The notes beneath the pieces were generated by a model. It did not search any database. It was not told the DNA's origin and saw only the letters and a list, made by a program, of their open reading frames with translations. A DNA stretch of 27,499 nucleotides from Candidatus Thorarchaeota archaeon (GTDB lineage Archaea > Asgardarchaeota > Thorarchaeia > Thorarchaeales > Thorarchaeaceae), in contig JAEOST010000684.1 in the NCBI GenBank assembly GCA_016840245.1, positions 1-27,499 of the forward strand. The letters are read 5' to 3'. The position numbers and the translations under genes were made by a program. Shown in pieces: positions 1-7,414 of this stretch (position 1 is its first letter; the number at the start of each line of letters is the position of its first letter).

Positions 1-93
1 ATAAGGGGAGAAACATTACATTCTCGCGTCTGGTTGTTAGAAGAAAAGCCTAGAGAACTGGCCGCATACTTACATTTTATAGAGTTTGAGTAG
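1..93 (+). CDS. 3' end of an unidentified gene (partial)
   Basis: Frame 1 is open from the first base to a TAG at 91-93 and encodes about 30 residues that read like a natural protein tail: mixed charged and hydrophobic residues, a segment VWLLEEKPRELAAYLHF, and a final EFE. The gene begins outside the window, so no family can be named. It lies on the same strand as the glycyl radical enzyme that follows 49 nt later. The TATA-like box of that enzyme lies inside this tail, so the two are probably separate units. The piece is short enough that chance openness cannot be excluded. Confidence 0.45.
   Translation: MRGETLHSRVWLLEEKPRELAAYLHFIEFE
76..83 (+). promoter_or_regulatory. TATA-like box upstream of the glycyl radical enzyme gene
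   Basis: The AT-rich stretch ttttatag lies about 60 nt before the ATG at 143. It would place a start of transcription near 100-105, leaving a leader of about 40 nt. The leader holds a GAGTGA sequence before the start codon that could serve as a weak ribosome binding site. Assigned by eye only. Confidence 0.35.
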
Positions 94-142
94 TAGAACG
101 CAGGTCAAGCTATACAGTTTGATAGAGAGTGACAACTGAACT

Positions 143-2509
143 ATGCCTTCGGAACGAATCCAGCGTCTGCGAGAACAGAGCGTGAATACAGAGCCATACA
201 TATCTACTGAGAGGGCTGAACTAATCACAGACTTCTATCAAAGTGGTGCTGCTGATAACTTGTCCACACCCATGACTCGAGCGATGTCTCTGAAGTTTAT
301 CATGGAGAACAAGGAGATATTCATTGGCGAGGGTGAATTGATAGTAGGAGAACGTGGTCCTGAGCCACGAGCTACTCCAACCTATCCTGAGCTTTGCTGT
401 CACAGTATCTCTGATCTCGATATATGCAACTCACGAGCACGGTCTCGATTCAATGTGGATGAGGAGTCCAAAGAGGTCTATCAAGAGGACATAATTCCAT
501 TCTGGCGCGGAAAGACTATGCGTGAACGCGTCTTTGCTGCCATGTCTGATGAGTGGATGAGTGCATTCGAGGCTGGTATCTTTACCGAATTCATGGAACA
601 GAGAGCACCAGGTCATGCGATTCTTGACGATAAGATATACCACCGAGGTCTACGCGACTTCATTGGTGATATTGAGAAACGTATCAATGAGCTCGACTTC
701 TTCAACGAGCCACAGGCCTATGACAAGGAACAGGACCTCAGAGCTATGGCAATTGCTGCTGAGGCTGTGATTACCTACGCTGAACGCCACGCTGACAAGG
801 CGCGAGAACTGGCTGAAATTGAGACCGACCCCCAGAGAAAGAAGGAACTGGAGAATATTGCAGATATCTGCACCAATGTTCCTGCACATGCGCCTCGTGA
901 CTTCTGGGAGGCAATACAGTCCTACTGGTTTGTTCATTTAGGTGTGATTACCGAACTGAACGTCTGGGACAGCTTTAACCCAGGACGACTCGACCAACAC
1001 TTACAACCTTTCTTTGACAAGGAATTAAAATCAGGTGACCTTACCCGGGAATTCGCTGAGGAACTGCTGCAGTGTTTCTGGATCAAAGTCCACAATCAAC
1101 CTGCTCCTCCAAAAGTGGGAATCACCGAGGAGGCCAGCGGCACTTACCAAGACTTCTCCCTATTCAATACTGGAGGAGTCACACTTGATGGTAAGGATGC
1201 AGTGAATGACCTGTCCTATCTCATTCTGGATGTCTGTAAGGAGATGAAACTCATCATGCCTAGCGTCTGCATCCAGCTCAGCACTGAGAATCCCGAGTCC
1301 TTCCTGTTGAAAGCCATAGATGTGGTGAATGAGGGCTTTGGGCAACCTTCACTATTCAACACAGACGTAATAATCAAGGAGTTCCTCAGGGCTGGAAAGT
1401 CGTTAGAGGATGCTAGAAATGGGGGACCAAGTGGTTGTGTGACCATTGGGGCTTTTGGAAAAGAGTCTGTCATCCTGACTGGATATCTCAACTGGCCAAA
1501 GATACTTGAAATCACACTTCACAACGGTATTGACCCAAAGAGCGGTAAACAGGTGGGTCTGGAGACTGGTAATCCTACCGAGTTCACGTCCTATGAACAA
1601 CTGTTCAAGGCGTACACTGCACAATTGAGGTTCTTTGTAGACCTGAAGGTGAGAGGAAATAACATCATCGAGCGACTCTATGCTGAACATATGCCGTCAC
1701 CCTTCATGTCAGTCCTCATGGATGACTGCATCAAGGAGGCAAAGGACTACCATCGAGGTGGTTCACGGTACAACAGCACATACATTCAAGGTGTTGGGAT
1801 GGGAACAATCACCGACTCACTGGTAGCAATCAAGCAACAGGTCTTTGAAAAGAAACGATTCACTATGGGTGAACTACTAGAAGGTATCAAGACCAACTTT
1901 GCAGATAATGAAGTTCTCAGGCAGGTCCTCTTGAACAAGACCCCAAAATATGGTAATGACGACGACTATGCTGATGAGATAGCACAGGATGTCTTCAATG
2001 CATATTTCGACATGCTAGATGGTCGACCCAATACCAAGGGTGGAGAGTACAGGGTCAATCTACTGCCTACTACGGTACACATCTACTTTGGAAATGTCAC
2101 AGGTGCTACTCCTGATGGTAGGACTGCAGGCGCTCCACTATCGGATGGTATCTCACCTAGTCATGGAGCAGACCTTAATGGTCCCACTGCAGTCATCAAG
2201 TCTGTTGCCAAGATAGACCACTGGAAGACTGGAGGCACATTGCTCAATCAGAAACTGAATCCAGCGATGCTTGCTTCGGATGAGAGTAGGGAGAAGTTGG
2301 CAAAGCTCGTTCGGACGTATTTTGAGCTGGGAGGACATCACATCCAATTCAATGTCATAGACAAGGACACACTTCTAGCAGCACAGGAGAATCCAGCAGC
2401 TCACAGGGATTTGATAGTCCGAGTTGCAGGATACAGTGATCATTTCATCAGTATCGGTAAGGAGCTTCAGGATGAGATTATCGCCAGAACCGAGCAGAGT
2501 AAGTTCTAG
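143..2509 (+). CDS. Glycyl radical enzyme, hydroxyproline dehydratase/arylacetate decarboxylase group, variant active site
   Basis: A full-length (788 aa) cytosolic glycyl radical enzyme. The C-terminal radical loop RVAGYSDHF places the glycyl radical at Gly763, and the active-site cysteine is Cys432 in SGCVTIGAFGKES. Segments such as PGRLDQHL, GGSRYNSTYIQG and KYGNDDDYADEI closely resemble trans-4-hydroxyproline dehydratase (HypD, about 790 aa) and 4-hydroxyphenylacetate decarboxylase (about 900 aa); the length fits HypD better. In both, and in choline, glycerol and isethionate enzymes, the motif is GCVE, whose Glu takes part in catalysis. Here residue 434 is Thr, so the substrate cannot be assigned. 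The radical-SAM activase that such enzymes need is not in this window. The family is certain; the reaction is unknown. Confidence 0.93.
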   Translation: MPSERIQRLREQSVNTEPYISTERAELITDFYQSGAADNLSTPMTRAMSLKFIMENKEIFIGEGELIVGERGPEPRATPTYPELCCHSISDLDICNSRARSRFNVDEESKEVYQEDIIPFWRGKTMRERVFAAMSDEWMSAFEAGIFTEFMEQRAPGHAILDDKIYHRGLRDFIGDIEKRINELDFFNEPQAYDKEQDLRAMAIAAEAVITYAERHADKARELAEIETDPQRKKELENIADICTNVPAHAPRDFWEAIQSYWFVHLGVITELNVWDSFNPGRLDQHLQPFFDKELKSGDLTREFAEELLQCFWIKVHNQPAPPKVGITEEASGTYQDFSLFNTGGVTLDGKDAVNDLSYLILDVCKEMKLIMPSVCIQLSTENPESFLLKAIDVVNEGFGQPSLFNTDVIIKEFLRAGKSLEDARNGGPSGCVTIGAFGKESVILTGYLNWPKILEITLHNGIDPKSGKQVGLETGNPTEFTSYEQLFKAYTAQLRFFVDLKVRGNNIIERLYAEHMPSPFMSVLMDDCIKEAKDYHRGGSRYNSTYIQGVGMGTITDSLVAIKQQVFEKKRFTMGELLEGIKTNFADNEVLRQVLLNKTPKYGNDDDYADEIAQDVFNAYFDMLDGRPNTKGGEYRVNLLPTTVHIYFGNVTGATPDGRTAGAPLSDGISPSHGADLNGPTAVIKSVAKIDHWKTGGTLLNQKLNPAMLASDESREKLAKLVRTYFELGGHHIQFNVIDKDTLLAAQENPAAHRDLIVRVAGYSDHFISIGKELQDEIIARTEQSKF

Positions 2510-2587
2510 GTCTCTGTACTCCAGTCCCGTATCAGATACCTAATTGGCATCTATTTCATGAATTCTATCACATTTGGTCAGTAGGCA

Positions 2588-2599
2588 AGTTTTAAAAAC
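2588..2599 (+). promoter_or_regulatory. TATA-like box for the ribosomal protein operon
   Basis: The sequence agttttaaaaac lies about 110 nt before the rpl3 start at 2706. It is the best TATA candidate between the glycyl radical enzyme and rpl3. It would start transcription near 2620 and leave a leader of roughly 85 nt. The leader contains a six-codon minimal reading frame starting at 2606, of unknown relevance. Confidence 0.45.
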
Positions 2600-2705
2600 A
2601 GACCAATGCGTGACACGCCAGAGTAGTAAGAATAGCCCAGACTAACAACTATTCGATACAACGACAAGTAAGATGTCTGGTGCTGCAAAACTGCTGGTGA
2701 TTTTA

Positions 2706-3713
2706 ATGGCACACCGGAAAAAACACGCACCACGAAGGGGCAGTCTTGCCTACCTTCCCCGAGGAAAGGCCTCTAAGTTCTTACCTAGAATAAAGAACTG
2801 GCCAGCTTGGGAGGGTAAGGAGCCAAAATTGCTTGGTTATATAGGTTACAAGGCTGGCATGTCCCACGCGGTAATGACAGTTCAACACGAAGAGAGTCCA
2901 TTCAAGGGACAGGAAACAGTAATTCCCGTTACGATTATTGATACTCCACCAATTAGACCATTCAGCATCCGTGGGTACAAGAACACGGTTTACGGTAAGA
3001 AGCTAGTCACAGAGGTCCTATCTGAGAATCTCTCTGAGGACCTGAAGAAGGCTATGCCTCTGCCAAAGGAGTACGATCATGCTGCAAAGATGACTGAGTT
3101 TGAGTCAAAGCTTGAAGAGATGGACGAGATTCGCATGCTAGTCCACAGTCAGCCAAGACTTGCAGGAGTGGCAAAGAAGAAGCCTGACATCACTGAGAAC
3201 AAAGTTGGTGCTTCTAGCGTTCAGGAGGCCTTTGAATATGCCAAGAACATCCTTGGTACAGATGTACGAGTTGCTGACCTCTTTGACGAAGGTATTCTTG
3301 TAGACTCAATTGCTGTGACCAAGGGACACGGTTTCCAGGGTCCAGTACGGCGTTGGGGTGTAAGAATACTTCAGCACAAGTCCCGTAAGACAAAGCGAGG
3401 GGTTGGATGTATCGGTCCTTGGTCCCCAAGCAATATTCGATACAGCGTTCCAAGACCTGGACAGACTGGCTTCCACACACGTACAAGTTTCAACAACGAA
3501 ATACTCAGATTGGGAGAGAGAGGTGAAGAGATCACTCCCTCCGGTGGCTTCGTTAACTACGGTATTATCCGAGGTGACTATGTCATCCTCTGGGGTAGTG
3601 TACCTGGTCCTGTGAAGAGACCTATGAGACTGAGATTTGCAATTCGACCGAAGAAGTCGCACCTTGGTCAAGTGACCCAGGTGAGCTACATCAGTACCGC
3701 ATCAAAACAATAG
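2706..3713 (+). CDS. rpl3: 50S ribosomal protein L3 (uL3)
   Basis: Large-subunit ribosomal protein uL3, 335 aa from the chosen start, the usual size for archaeal/eukaryotic-type L3. The N-terminus MAHRKKHAPRRGSLAYLPRG is the archaeal L3 signature, and the later segment RRWGVRILQHKSRKTKRGVG followed by IGPWSP is the core L3 loop that reaches toward the peptidyl transferase centre. An in-frame ATG at 2673 would add 11 residues not typical of the family. The ATG at 2706 has a GGTGA site at 2696-2700, five bases away, and is preferred. It is the first gene of rpl3-rpl4-rpl23-rpl2, followed by a GGAGG site and rpl4 14 nt later. Confidence 0.97.
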   Translation: MAHRKKHAPRRGSLAYLPRGKASKFLPRIKNWPAWEGKEPKLLGYIGYKAGMSHAVMTVQHEESPFKGQETVIPVTIIDTPPIRPFSIRGYKNTVYGKKLVTEVLSENLSEDLKKAMPLPKEYDHAAKMTEFESKLEEMDEIRMLVHSQPRLAGVAKKKPDITENKVGASSVQEAFEYAKNILGTDVRVADLFDEGILVDSIAVTKGHGFQGPVRRWGVRILQHKSRKTKRGVGCIGPWSPSNIRYSVPRPGQTGFHTRTSFNNEILRLGERGEEITPSGGFVNYGIIRGDYVILWGSVPGPVKRPMRLRFAIRPKKSHLGQVTQVSYISTASKQ

Positions 3714-3727
3714 GAGGATGAGATATA

Positions 3728-4516
3728 ATGGCAAGCGTAAAGACATATTCTCTGAAGGGTAAGGCTGGAGAAGCAGTCAAACTTCCAGCACAGTTCGAAA
3801 CTCCCTATCGTCCCGATGTGATAAAGAGAGCAGTTCTATCTCTGCAGTCCCGTCGATACCAACCACATGGCGTCGATGAGTTGGCTGGTAAGAAGAACAC
3901 AGCTCAGAGCTGGCAGACCGGCCATGGTCGTTCACGAATACCACGTATCAAGGGTAGTGGTACTGGTGCAGCAAACACTGCTGGTTTCGCTCCTGGTACA
4001 GTTGGCGGTCGTGTAGCACATCCCCCTGAGAGCAGGAAGGTGCTTGTAGAACGAATCAACAAACGCGAGAACCGTCTTGCAATCCGTTCTGCTATTGCAG
4101 CCACTGCTGACAAGGCGAGAGTTGCATCCCGCGGTCATCAGATTGACAGAGTCAAGCAAATCCCACTTGTTGTGGACGATAGTCTAGAGAGTCTTCTAAC
4201 CACAAAGGATGCTCTTGATGCACTGGTCCGTTTAGGCCTAGATGCTGATCTCGACCGTGCAGAGACCGGTCGCAGCATTAGAGCTGGCAAGGGTAAGATG
4301 CGAGGTCGAAAGATGAAGACCCCCAAGTCATTCCTCATTGTTGTGGGTGAAGACAAGGGTATTGGTCTTGCTGCACGTAATCTGACCGGAGTTGACGTTG
4401 TTGAAGTCCACGGTCTGAATGCAGAGCTACTAGCTCCTGGGACACATCCCGGTCGTCTAGTCGTCTGGACAAAGTCTGCAATAGACAGACTGGCTGAGGA
4501 GGCCCTGTTTACCTGA
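3728..4516 (+). CDS. rpl4: 50S ribosomal protein L4 (uL4)
   Basis: Ribosomal protein uL4, 262 aa, normal archaeal length. The extended loop (about residues 60-95), with QTGHGRSRIPRIKGSGTG and the following GGRVAHPP, is the hallmark of archaeal/eukaryotic L4 and lines the exit tunnel. The C-terminal part, with an alternating beta/alpha pattern (SFLIVVGEDKGIGLAARNL), is the globular RNA-binding domain. The start at 3728 follows TAGGAGGATGAG, which contains a strong ribosome binding site. Second gene of the ribosomal operon; rpl23 begins 8 nt after its stop. No anomaly seen. Confidence 0.97.
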   Translation: MASVKTYSLKGKAGEAVKLPAQFETPYRPDVIKRAVLSLQSRRYQPHGVDELAGKKNTAQSWQTGHGRSRIPRIKGSGTGAANTAGFAPGTVGGRVAHPPESRKVLVERINKRENRLAIRSAIAATADKARVASRGHQIDRVKQIPLVVDDSLESLLTTKDALDALVRLGLDADLDRAETGRSIRAGKGKMRGRKMKTPKSFLIVVGEDKGIGLAARNLTGVDVVEVHGLNAELLAPGTHPGRLVVWTKSAIDRLAEEALFT

Positions 4517-4524
4517 GGTGAAGC

Positions 4525-4791
4525 ATGATGAGAGATCCAAACTTAATTATCATCCGCCCAGTAGTGACAGAGTCCAGCCTAGAGGCAGTCGAGGAACACA
4601 ATAAACTGGTGTTCTTTGTAGACCGTAAGGCCAACAAGAACACAATCAAGTGGGCTGTCGAGACACTCTATGACGTCGTTGTTGTGAAGATTAACACACT
4701 CATCATGCCTGATGGTGTGAAGAAGGCGATAGTAAAACTGAGCTCTGAATACAGCGCTGCAGAGGTCGCCACTCAACTGGGGGTATTCTAA
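4525..4791 (+). CDS. rpl23: 50S ribosomal protein L23 (uL23)
   Basis: Ribosomal protein uL23, 88 aa, near the tunnel exit where SRP and other nascent-chain factors dock. The start region IIIRPVVTESSLEAVEEHNK and the central VDRKANKNTIKWAVETLYDV are typical L23 sequence, and the length fits archaeal members. There are two consecutive ATG codons, at 4525 and 4528. The GGTGA site at 4517-4521 is three bases from the first and six from the second, so the true start may be 4528. The stop codon abuts the rpl2 ATG directly, implying tight translational coupling. Confidence 0.95.
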   Translation: MMRDPNLIIIRPVVTESSLEAVEEHNKLVFFVDRKANKNTIKWAVETLYDVVVVKINTLIMPDGVKKAIVKLSSEYSAAEVATQLGVF

Positions 4792-5514
4792 ATGGGTCGT
4801 CGTATTCTCGTTCAGAGGAAGGGTCGCGGCACAACTCAGTGGCGCAGCAAGACCCACAAGAAACTGGCTCCTGCAAGACACCCCAAGTGGTCCCCAGACA
4901 AGACCTATGTCGGTCGTGTGACAAAACTGCATCATGAGGCAGGTAGAGGCGCACCCCTAGCAGAGATCCGCTATGAGGGTGAGTCCAAACTTCATTACAT
5001 AATGGCACCAGAGGGTATGCAGGTTGGCCAGGTTGTTGAGTGCGGTGAGGATGCTGCATTGGTTAACGGCAATACACTCCTCCTCGAGTATATACCTGAA
5101 GGCACTCCAATCTACAACATTGAGGGTGCTCCTGGTGATGGTGGCAAATACGTACGCTCATCTGGTCTTGCTGCAACAATCGTTTCTATTGACAAGACTA
5201 AGGCACTGATACGCCTTCCATCAGGCAGTCAGAAGACCTTCAGTCCACGTTGCAGAGCAACCATTGGTATTGTTGCTGGTGGTGGTCGTCCTGAGAAGCC
5301 GTTTTTGAAGGCAGGAACAGTCTGGCATCACACCCGTCCAAAGGCTCGCAAGTGGCCAGTGGTACGTGGTGCTGCGATGAATGCATGCAGTCACCCACAC
5401 GGTGGTGGTAGTCACCAGAGCCCTGGTAGACCATCAACTGTCAGTCGTCATGCACCTCCAGGTCGTAAGGTCGGCAATATTGCTGCTCGGCGGACTGGAC
5501 GCAAGAGGAAGTAG
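4792..5514 (+). CDS. rpl2: 50S ribosomal protein L2 (uL2)
   Basis: Ribosomal protein uL2, 240 aa, the archaeal length. The C-terminal segment NACSHPHGGGSHQSPGRPST, followed by VSRHAPPGRKVGNIAARRTGRKRK, contains the conserved histidine region needed for subunit association and peptidyl transfer. The start directly follows the rpl23 stop. Its last 14 codons (5470-5514) are copied in degenerate form at 5602-5646 and partly at 6287 onward. In most archaea S19, L22 and S3 come next; here the operon ends with a hairpin terminator. Confidence 0.97.
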   Translation: MGRRILVQRKGRGTTQWRSKTHKKLAPARHPKWSPDKTYVGRVTKLHHEAGRGAPLAEIRYEGESKLHYIMAPEGMQVGQVVECGEDAALVNGNTLLLEYIPEGTPIYNIEGAPGDGGKYVRSSGLAATIVSIDKTKALIRLPSGSQKTFSPRCRATIGIVAGGGRPEKPFLKAGTVWHHTRPKARKWPVVRGAAMNACSHPHGGGSHQSPGRPSTVSRHAPPGRKVGNIAARRTGRKRK

Positions 5515-5569
5515 AATTTTACAAAGAAGAGAGTGCAACCTCTCTTCTCTTTCATTCTTTTTCACTGTA
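5491..5569 (+). repeat. rpl2 3'-end/terminator repeat, copy A (functional copy)
   Basis: This 79-bp stretch, spanning the last eight codons of rpl2 and its terminator, matches 6287-6368 (copy C) at about 90 percent. The differences are roughly four substitutions plus a few single-base gaps. The rpl2 coding part of the same region (5470-5514) also matches 5602-5646 (copy B). It is the only copy attached to an intact gene. Confidence 0.85.
5525..5563 (+). terminator. Terminator of the rpl3-rpl2 operon
   Basis: A perfect 9-bp inverted repeat (AGAAGAGAG at 5525-5533, loop TGCAAC, CTCTCTTCT at 5540-5548) begins ten bases after the rpl2 stop and is followed by a pyrimidine/T-rich run (CTTTCATTCTTTTT). 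The T run alone would be enough for archaeal RNA polymerase to stop. The same element recurs near 6320, so it was copied together with the rpl2 tail. Confidence 0.75.
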
Positions 5570-5601
5570 AGAGTCTGTGTGTGGTTAGAGATAATCTGGA
5601 T

Positions 5602-5646
5602 AACGGCAATATCGCTACTCAACACACTGGACGCAAGAGCAAATAA
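5602..5646 (+). repeat. Degenerate copy B of the rpl2 C-terminal codons
   Basis: Read in frame, this stretch gives NGNIATQHTGRKSK and a stop, against VGNIAARRTGRKRK and a stop in rpl2 (9 of 14 residues and 34 of 45 bases the same). No start codon or upstream L2 sequence accompanies it, so it is a remnant rather than a gene. It lies 88 nt after the rpl2 stop, just before the minus-strand terminator of the secreted-protein gene. Like copy C it has AGC where rpl2 has AGG. Confidence 0.75.
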
Positions 5647-5674
5647 AATTGGAAAGCTAGGATATATTCCTAGC
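5642..5674 (-). terminator. Terminator of the minus-strand secreted-protein gene
   Basis: A perfect 7-bp stem (5656-5662 with 5668-5674, arms GCTAGGA and TCCTAGC, loop of five) overlaps the stop codon of the minus-strand gene. On that strand it is followed by a T-rich run, TTTCCAATTTTATTT. On the plus strand no T run follows, so it acts for the minus strand. Confidence 0.6.
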
Positions 5675-6206
5675 CCCATATAGCTAAACTGATACCATTT
5701 ATCTTCCATGTGTCGGCGAAGTAGTCATAGAAAATCAAAGAGGTTCTGAAACCAACTACTAAGGTTTCAGCTCCATTTGATGGACCTGATATCGCTAACT
5801 TGTGTCGTCCAGTTGATGTAAAGGCAGAAAAGACTCCTATCTGGGCTGGACCTACAACATAGCCACTTCCATCCTTCCACCAACCGTAACTTACAAGTAT
5901 TTCCTCACCATGCCAACCAGTATTCACCCAATCAACTTCGATGTACCACAATCCCCCACTATTACTTGGAGTATCAACTCCATACTCCCAACTCCACGAA
6001 ATTTTAAGGTCCGCCATGGAGAGTGGTAAATAGATCCAGACCGTATCGATACGTTCTGTCATATATCCATTGGAGTAAGTTCCCATCAAAACATTACGTG
6101 AACCATAGTCGTAGTATGACCATCCGAGGGCTTCCACTGATGGAATCGCTACGAAAGACAAAGCAAGGGAAATCATTGCCATAAGAACAAGATGTTGTTT
6201 CTTCAT
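5670..6206 (-). CDS. Predicted secreted protein of unknown function
   Basis: A 178-aa protein with a clear signal peptide: MKKQ, a hydrophobic stretch to about residue 22, and a likely cleavage after SVEA (about residue 26). The mature part is rich in Trp, Tyr, Gly and Ser with alternating short hydrophobic runs (WYIEVDWVNTGWHGEE, KLAISGPSNGAETLVVGF), suggesting an all-beta, extracellular domain. No cysteine pairs, catalytic motif or membrane anchor is evident, and I do not recognise the family. It lies opposite to its neighbours, between degenerate copies B and C of the rpl2 3' end, and has its own terminator. It therefore looks like an inserted single-gene cargo. Confidence 0.8.
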   Translation of the reverse strand: MKKQHLVLMAMISLALSFVAIPSVEALGWSYYDYGSRNVLMGTYSNGYMTERIDTVWIYLPLSMADLKISWSWEYGVDTPSNSGGLWYIEVDWVNTGWHGEEILVSYGWWKDGSGYVVGPAQIGVFSAFTSTGRHKLAISGPSNGAETLVVGFRTSLIFYDYFADTWKINGISLAIWG

Positions 6207-6286
6207 ATCACAATATCCCTAAAATATTGTAGTCTACTGCCAACCTATATCTCTTTTGAGAATTTATCAAAACTCCTTCGTCAATA

Positions 6287-6368
6287 CGGACTGGACGCAG
6301 AGCAAGTAGAATCTTACGAAGAAGAGAGTGCAACATCTCTTCTCTTTCATTCTCTTTTTTCAACTGTA
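6287..6368 (+). repeat. rpl2 3'-end/terminator repeat, copy C
   Basis: This matches 5491-5569 from CGGACTGGACGCA through the terminator to ACTGTA. One base is missing in the former rpl2 codons, so the L2 frame and its stop are lost. The hairpin is preserved with one mismatched base pair. The sequence upstream of 6287 does not resemble rpl2 further than about the junction. It stands 56 nt before the membrane-protein gene at 6425. Confidence 0.85.
6320..6362 (+). terminator. Duplicated hairpin terminator within copy C
   Basis: The stem AGAAGAGA (6320-6327) with TCTCTTCT (6336-6343) is followed by CTTTCATTCTCTTTTTT. It is the copy of the rpl2 terminator. No plus-strand gene now ends just upstream, so it is either a relic or an insulator in front of the next gene. 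Confidence 0.6.
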
Positions 6369-6424
6369 TTTTCTCTCAAAGTAGATATTAGACGAGAAGT
6401 CATGATAAACTCAGGAGTTGTGTA

Positions 6425-7129
6425 ATGCTTCAAAATATTCTAGAGATAGTAACGAGCGGAGTGATTCTTCTTGTTCTTCTCCTAGTTTTCTATAAACTCG
6501 GAGTTCGTGCGAAAGAAGCAGGTGAGAAATTAGAGCCAGAAGTATTGAAACTTCCATTACCCAATCCTGCAGAGATTGATGATGCTCATATTTCTAAAGT
6601 TCTGGAAATAAGGCGTAGATGGCAGGTGTACACACTTCTCGGTGGTCTTTCCACAACTGACTTCTGGCTGTACTTAGTGATGCCTATTATCCTCTTGATT
6701 TCTGATTACGTATCTGCAATACTTTTGGGGATGCTAGTATTTCTCCTGATTTTCTTGACAAGTAGTTTTCTCGAGGGCTTAGCTCGTATTATGAAAAAGA
6801 GAAGGTTCTGGAAGGGAGAGATGAACCCGGTAAAGGGGATAGAGGTTGAACTCGAACTTCTTGTAAAGGAGATGGAGCTGATAAAACCAAAAGAGAGTTC
6901 CTCAAGTAAATATTATCCTGAAGCAGAACTCGTCATCTATAACAACTGGAAATTGGCCTATCATTCATCGCTTAATCGAACGATTACGATTGAAATATAC
7001 AGACGTGAGCTTACACCCAATGATAGACAACTCCTCCTCGAATACCTAGTACAACGTGAAGATATCATTGGTCAAATCGCGAAAGAAGTTCAGGAAGAAA
7101 CTACACAGAGTGAATCTGCAGAGCACTAG
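6425..7129 (+). CDS. Membrane protein of unknown function
   Basis: A 234-aa protein with an N-terminal transmembrane segment (about 7-24), then a charged loop. A hydrophobic pair (about 78-93 and 95-113) follows, and then a soluble C-terminal half of about 120 residues, rich in Glu and Lys, ending in a helical stretch. I recognise no family. The ATG follows CAGGAGTTGTGTA, with AGGAG as ribosome binding site eight bases away. It is separated from the cdrS-like gene by 90 nt that contain promoter-like sequence, so it is probably not in the cdrS-ftsZ unit. It is the first plus-strand gene after the rpl2-repeat patch and may have arrived with it. Confidence 0.8.
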   Translation: MLQNILEIVTSGVILLVLLLVFYKLGVRAKEAGEKLEPEVLKLPLPNPAEIDDAHISKVLEIRRRWQVYTLLGGLSTTDFWLYLVMPIILLISDYVSAILLGMLVFLLIFLTSSFLEGLARIMKKRRFWKGEMNPVKGIEVELELLVKEMELIKPKESSSSKYYPEAELVIYNNWKLAYHSSLNRTITIEIYRRELTPNDRQLLLEYLVQREDIIGQIAKEVQEETTQSESAEH

Positions 7130-7219
7130 AAACATCCCTACCTAGTCCTATCCCAGACACACCCAGATATTACACAGGTCCATATCGCGGTATAGTCTCC
7201 ATGTGCATGAGGATTAGCC

Positions 7220-7414
7220 ATGCGTCTCATAGCTGTACATCTTCCAGAACGATACGTCGAGGACCTGCAACGCTTGGTTGAGGGTGACCTCTATCCGAAT
7301 AGATCCGAGGTCATCAGGATTGCAATTCGTGACCTGCTGAAACGAGAGTTGTGGGAACACAGTGTATATCCTATTGAGAAAACCAAGATACCTAGGGAGG
7401 TTAATGTAGAATGA
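7220..7414 (+). CDS. cdrS: Ribbon-helix-helix regulator, CdrS-like
   Basis: A 64-aa protein that is almost entirely one ribbon-helix-helix DNA-binding domain: a beta strand MRLIAVHLPE, helix one, the turn PNRSEVIRIAIRDLL (about 36-50), then a short tail. Its stop overlaps the ftsZ start in an ATGA (7411-7414), so the two are co-translated. In haloarchaea the short RHH protein CdrS is encoded with an ftsZ gene and acts as a master regulator of cell division. The size, fold and linkage here match that arrangement. The assignment rests on architecture and context, since RHH domains are too short for secure orthology by eye. The ribosome binding site GAGGAT lies just before the ATG. Confidence 0.8.
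   Translation: MRLIAVHLPERYVEDLQRLVEGDLYPNRSEVIRIAIRDLLKRELWEHSVYPIEKTKIPREVNVE

Noticed and set aside
78..125. Two similar words, TATAGAGTTTGAG and TATACAGTTTGATAG, before the glycyl radical enzyme
   Set aside because: Imperfect and short; AT-rich promoter sequence can produce this by chance.
4579..5059. Long minus-strand frames opposite rpl23 and rpl2
   Set aside because: Antisense shadows of well-conserved ribosomal genes, with no family resemblance.
6192..6425. A 77-codon plus-strand frame across the secreted-protein promoter and copy C
   Set aside because: It reads the duplicated rpl2 tail and terminator in a wrong frame and has no ribosome binding site; not a gene.
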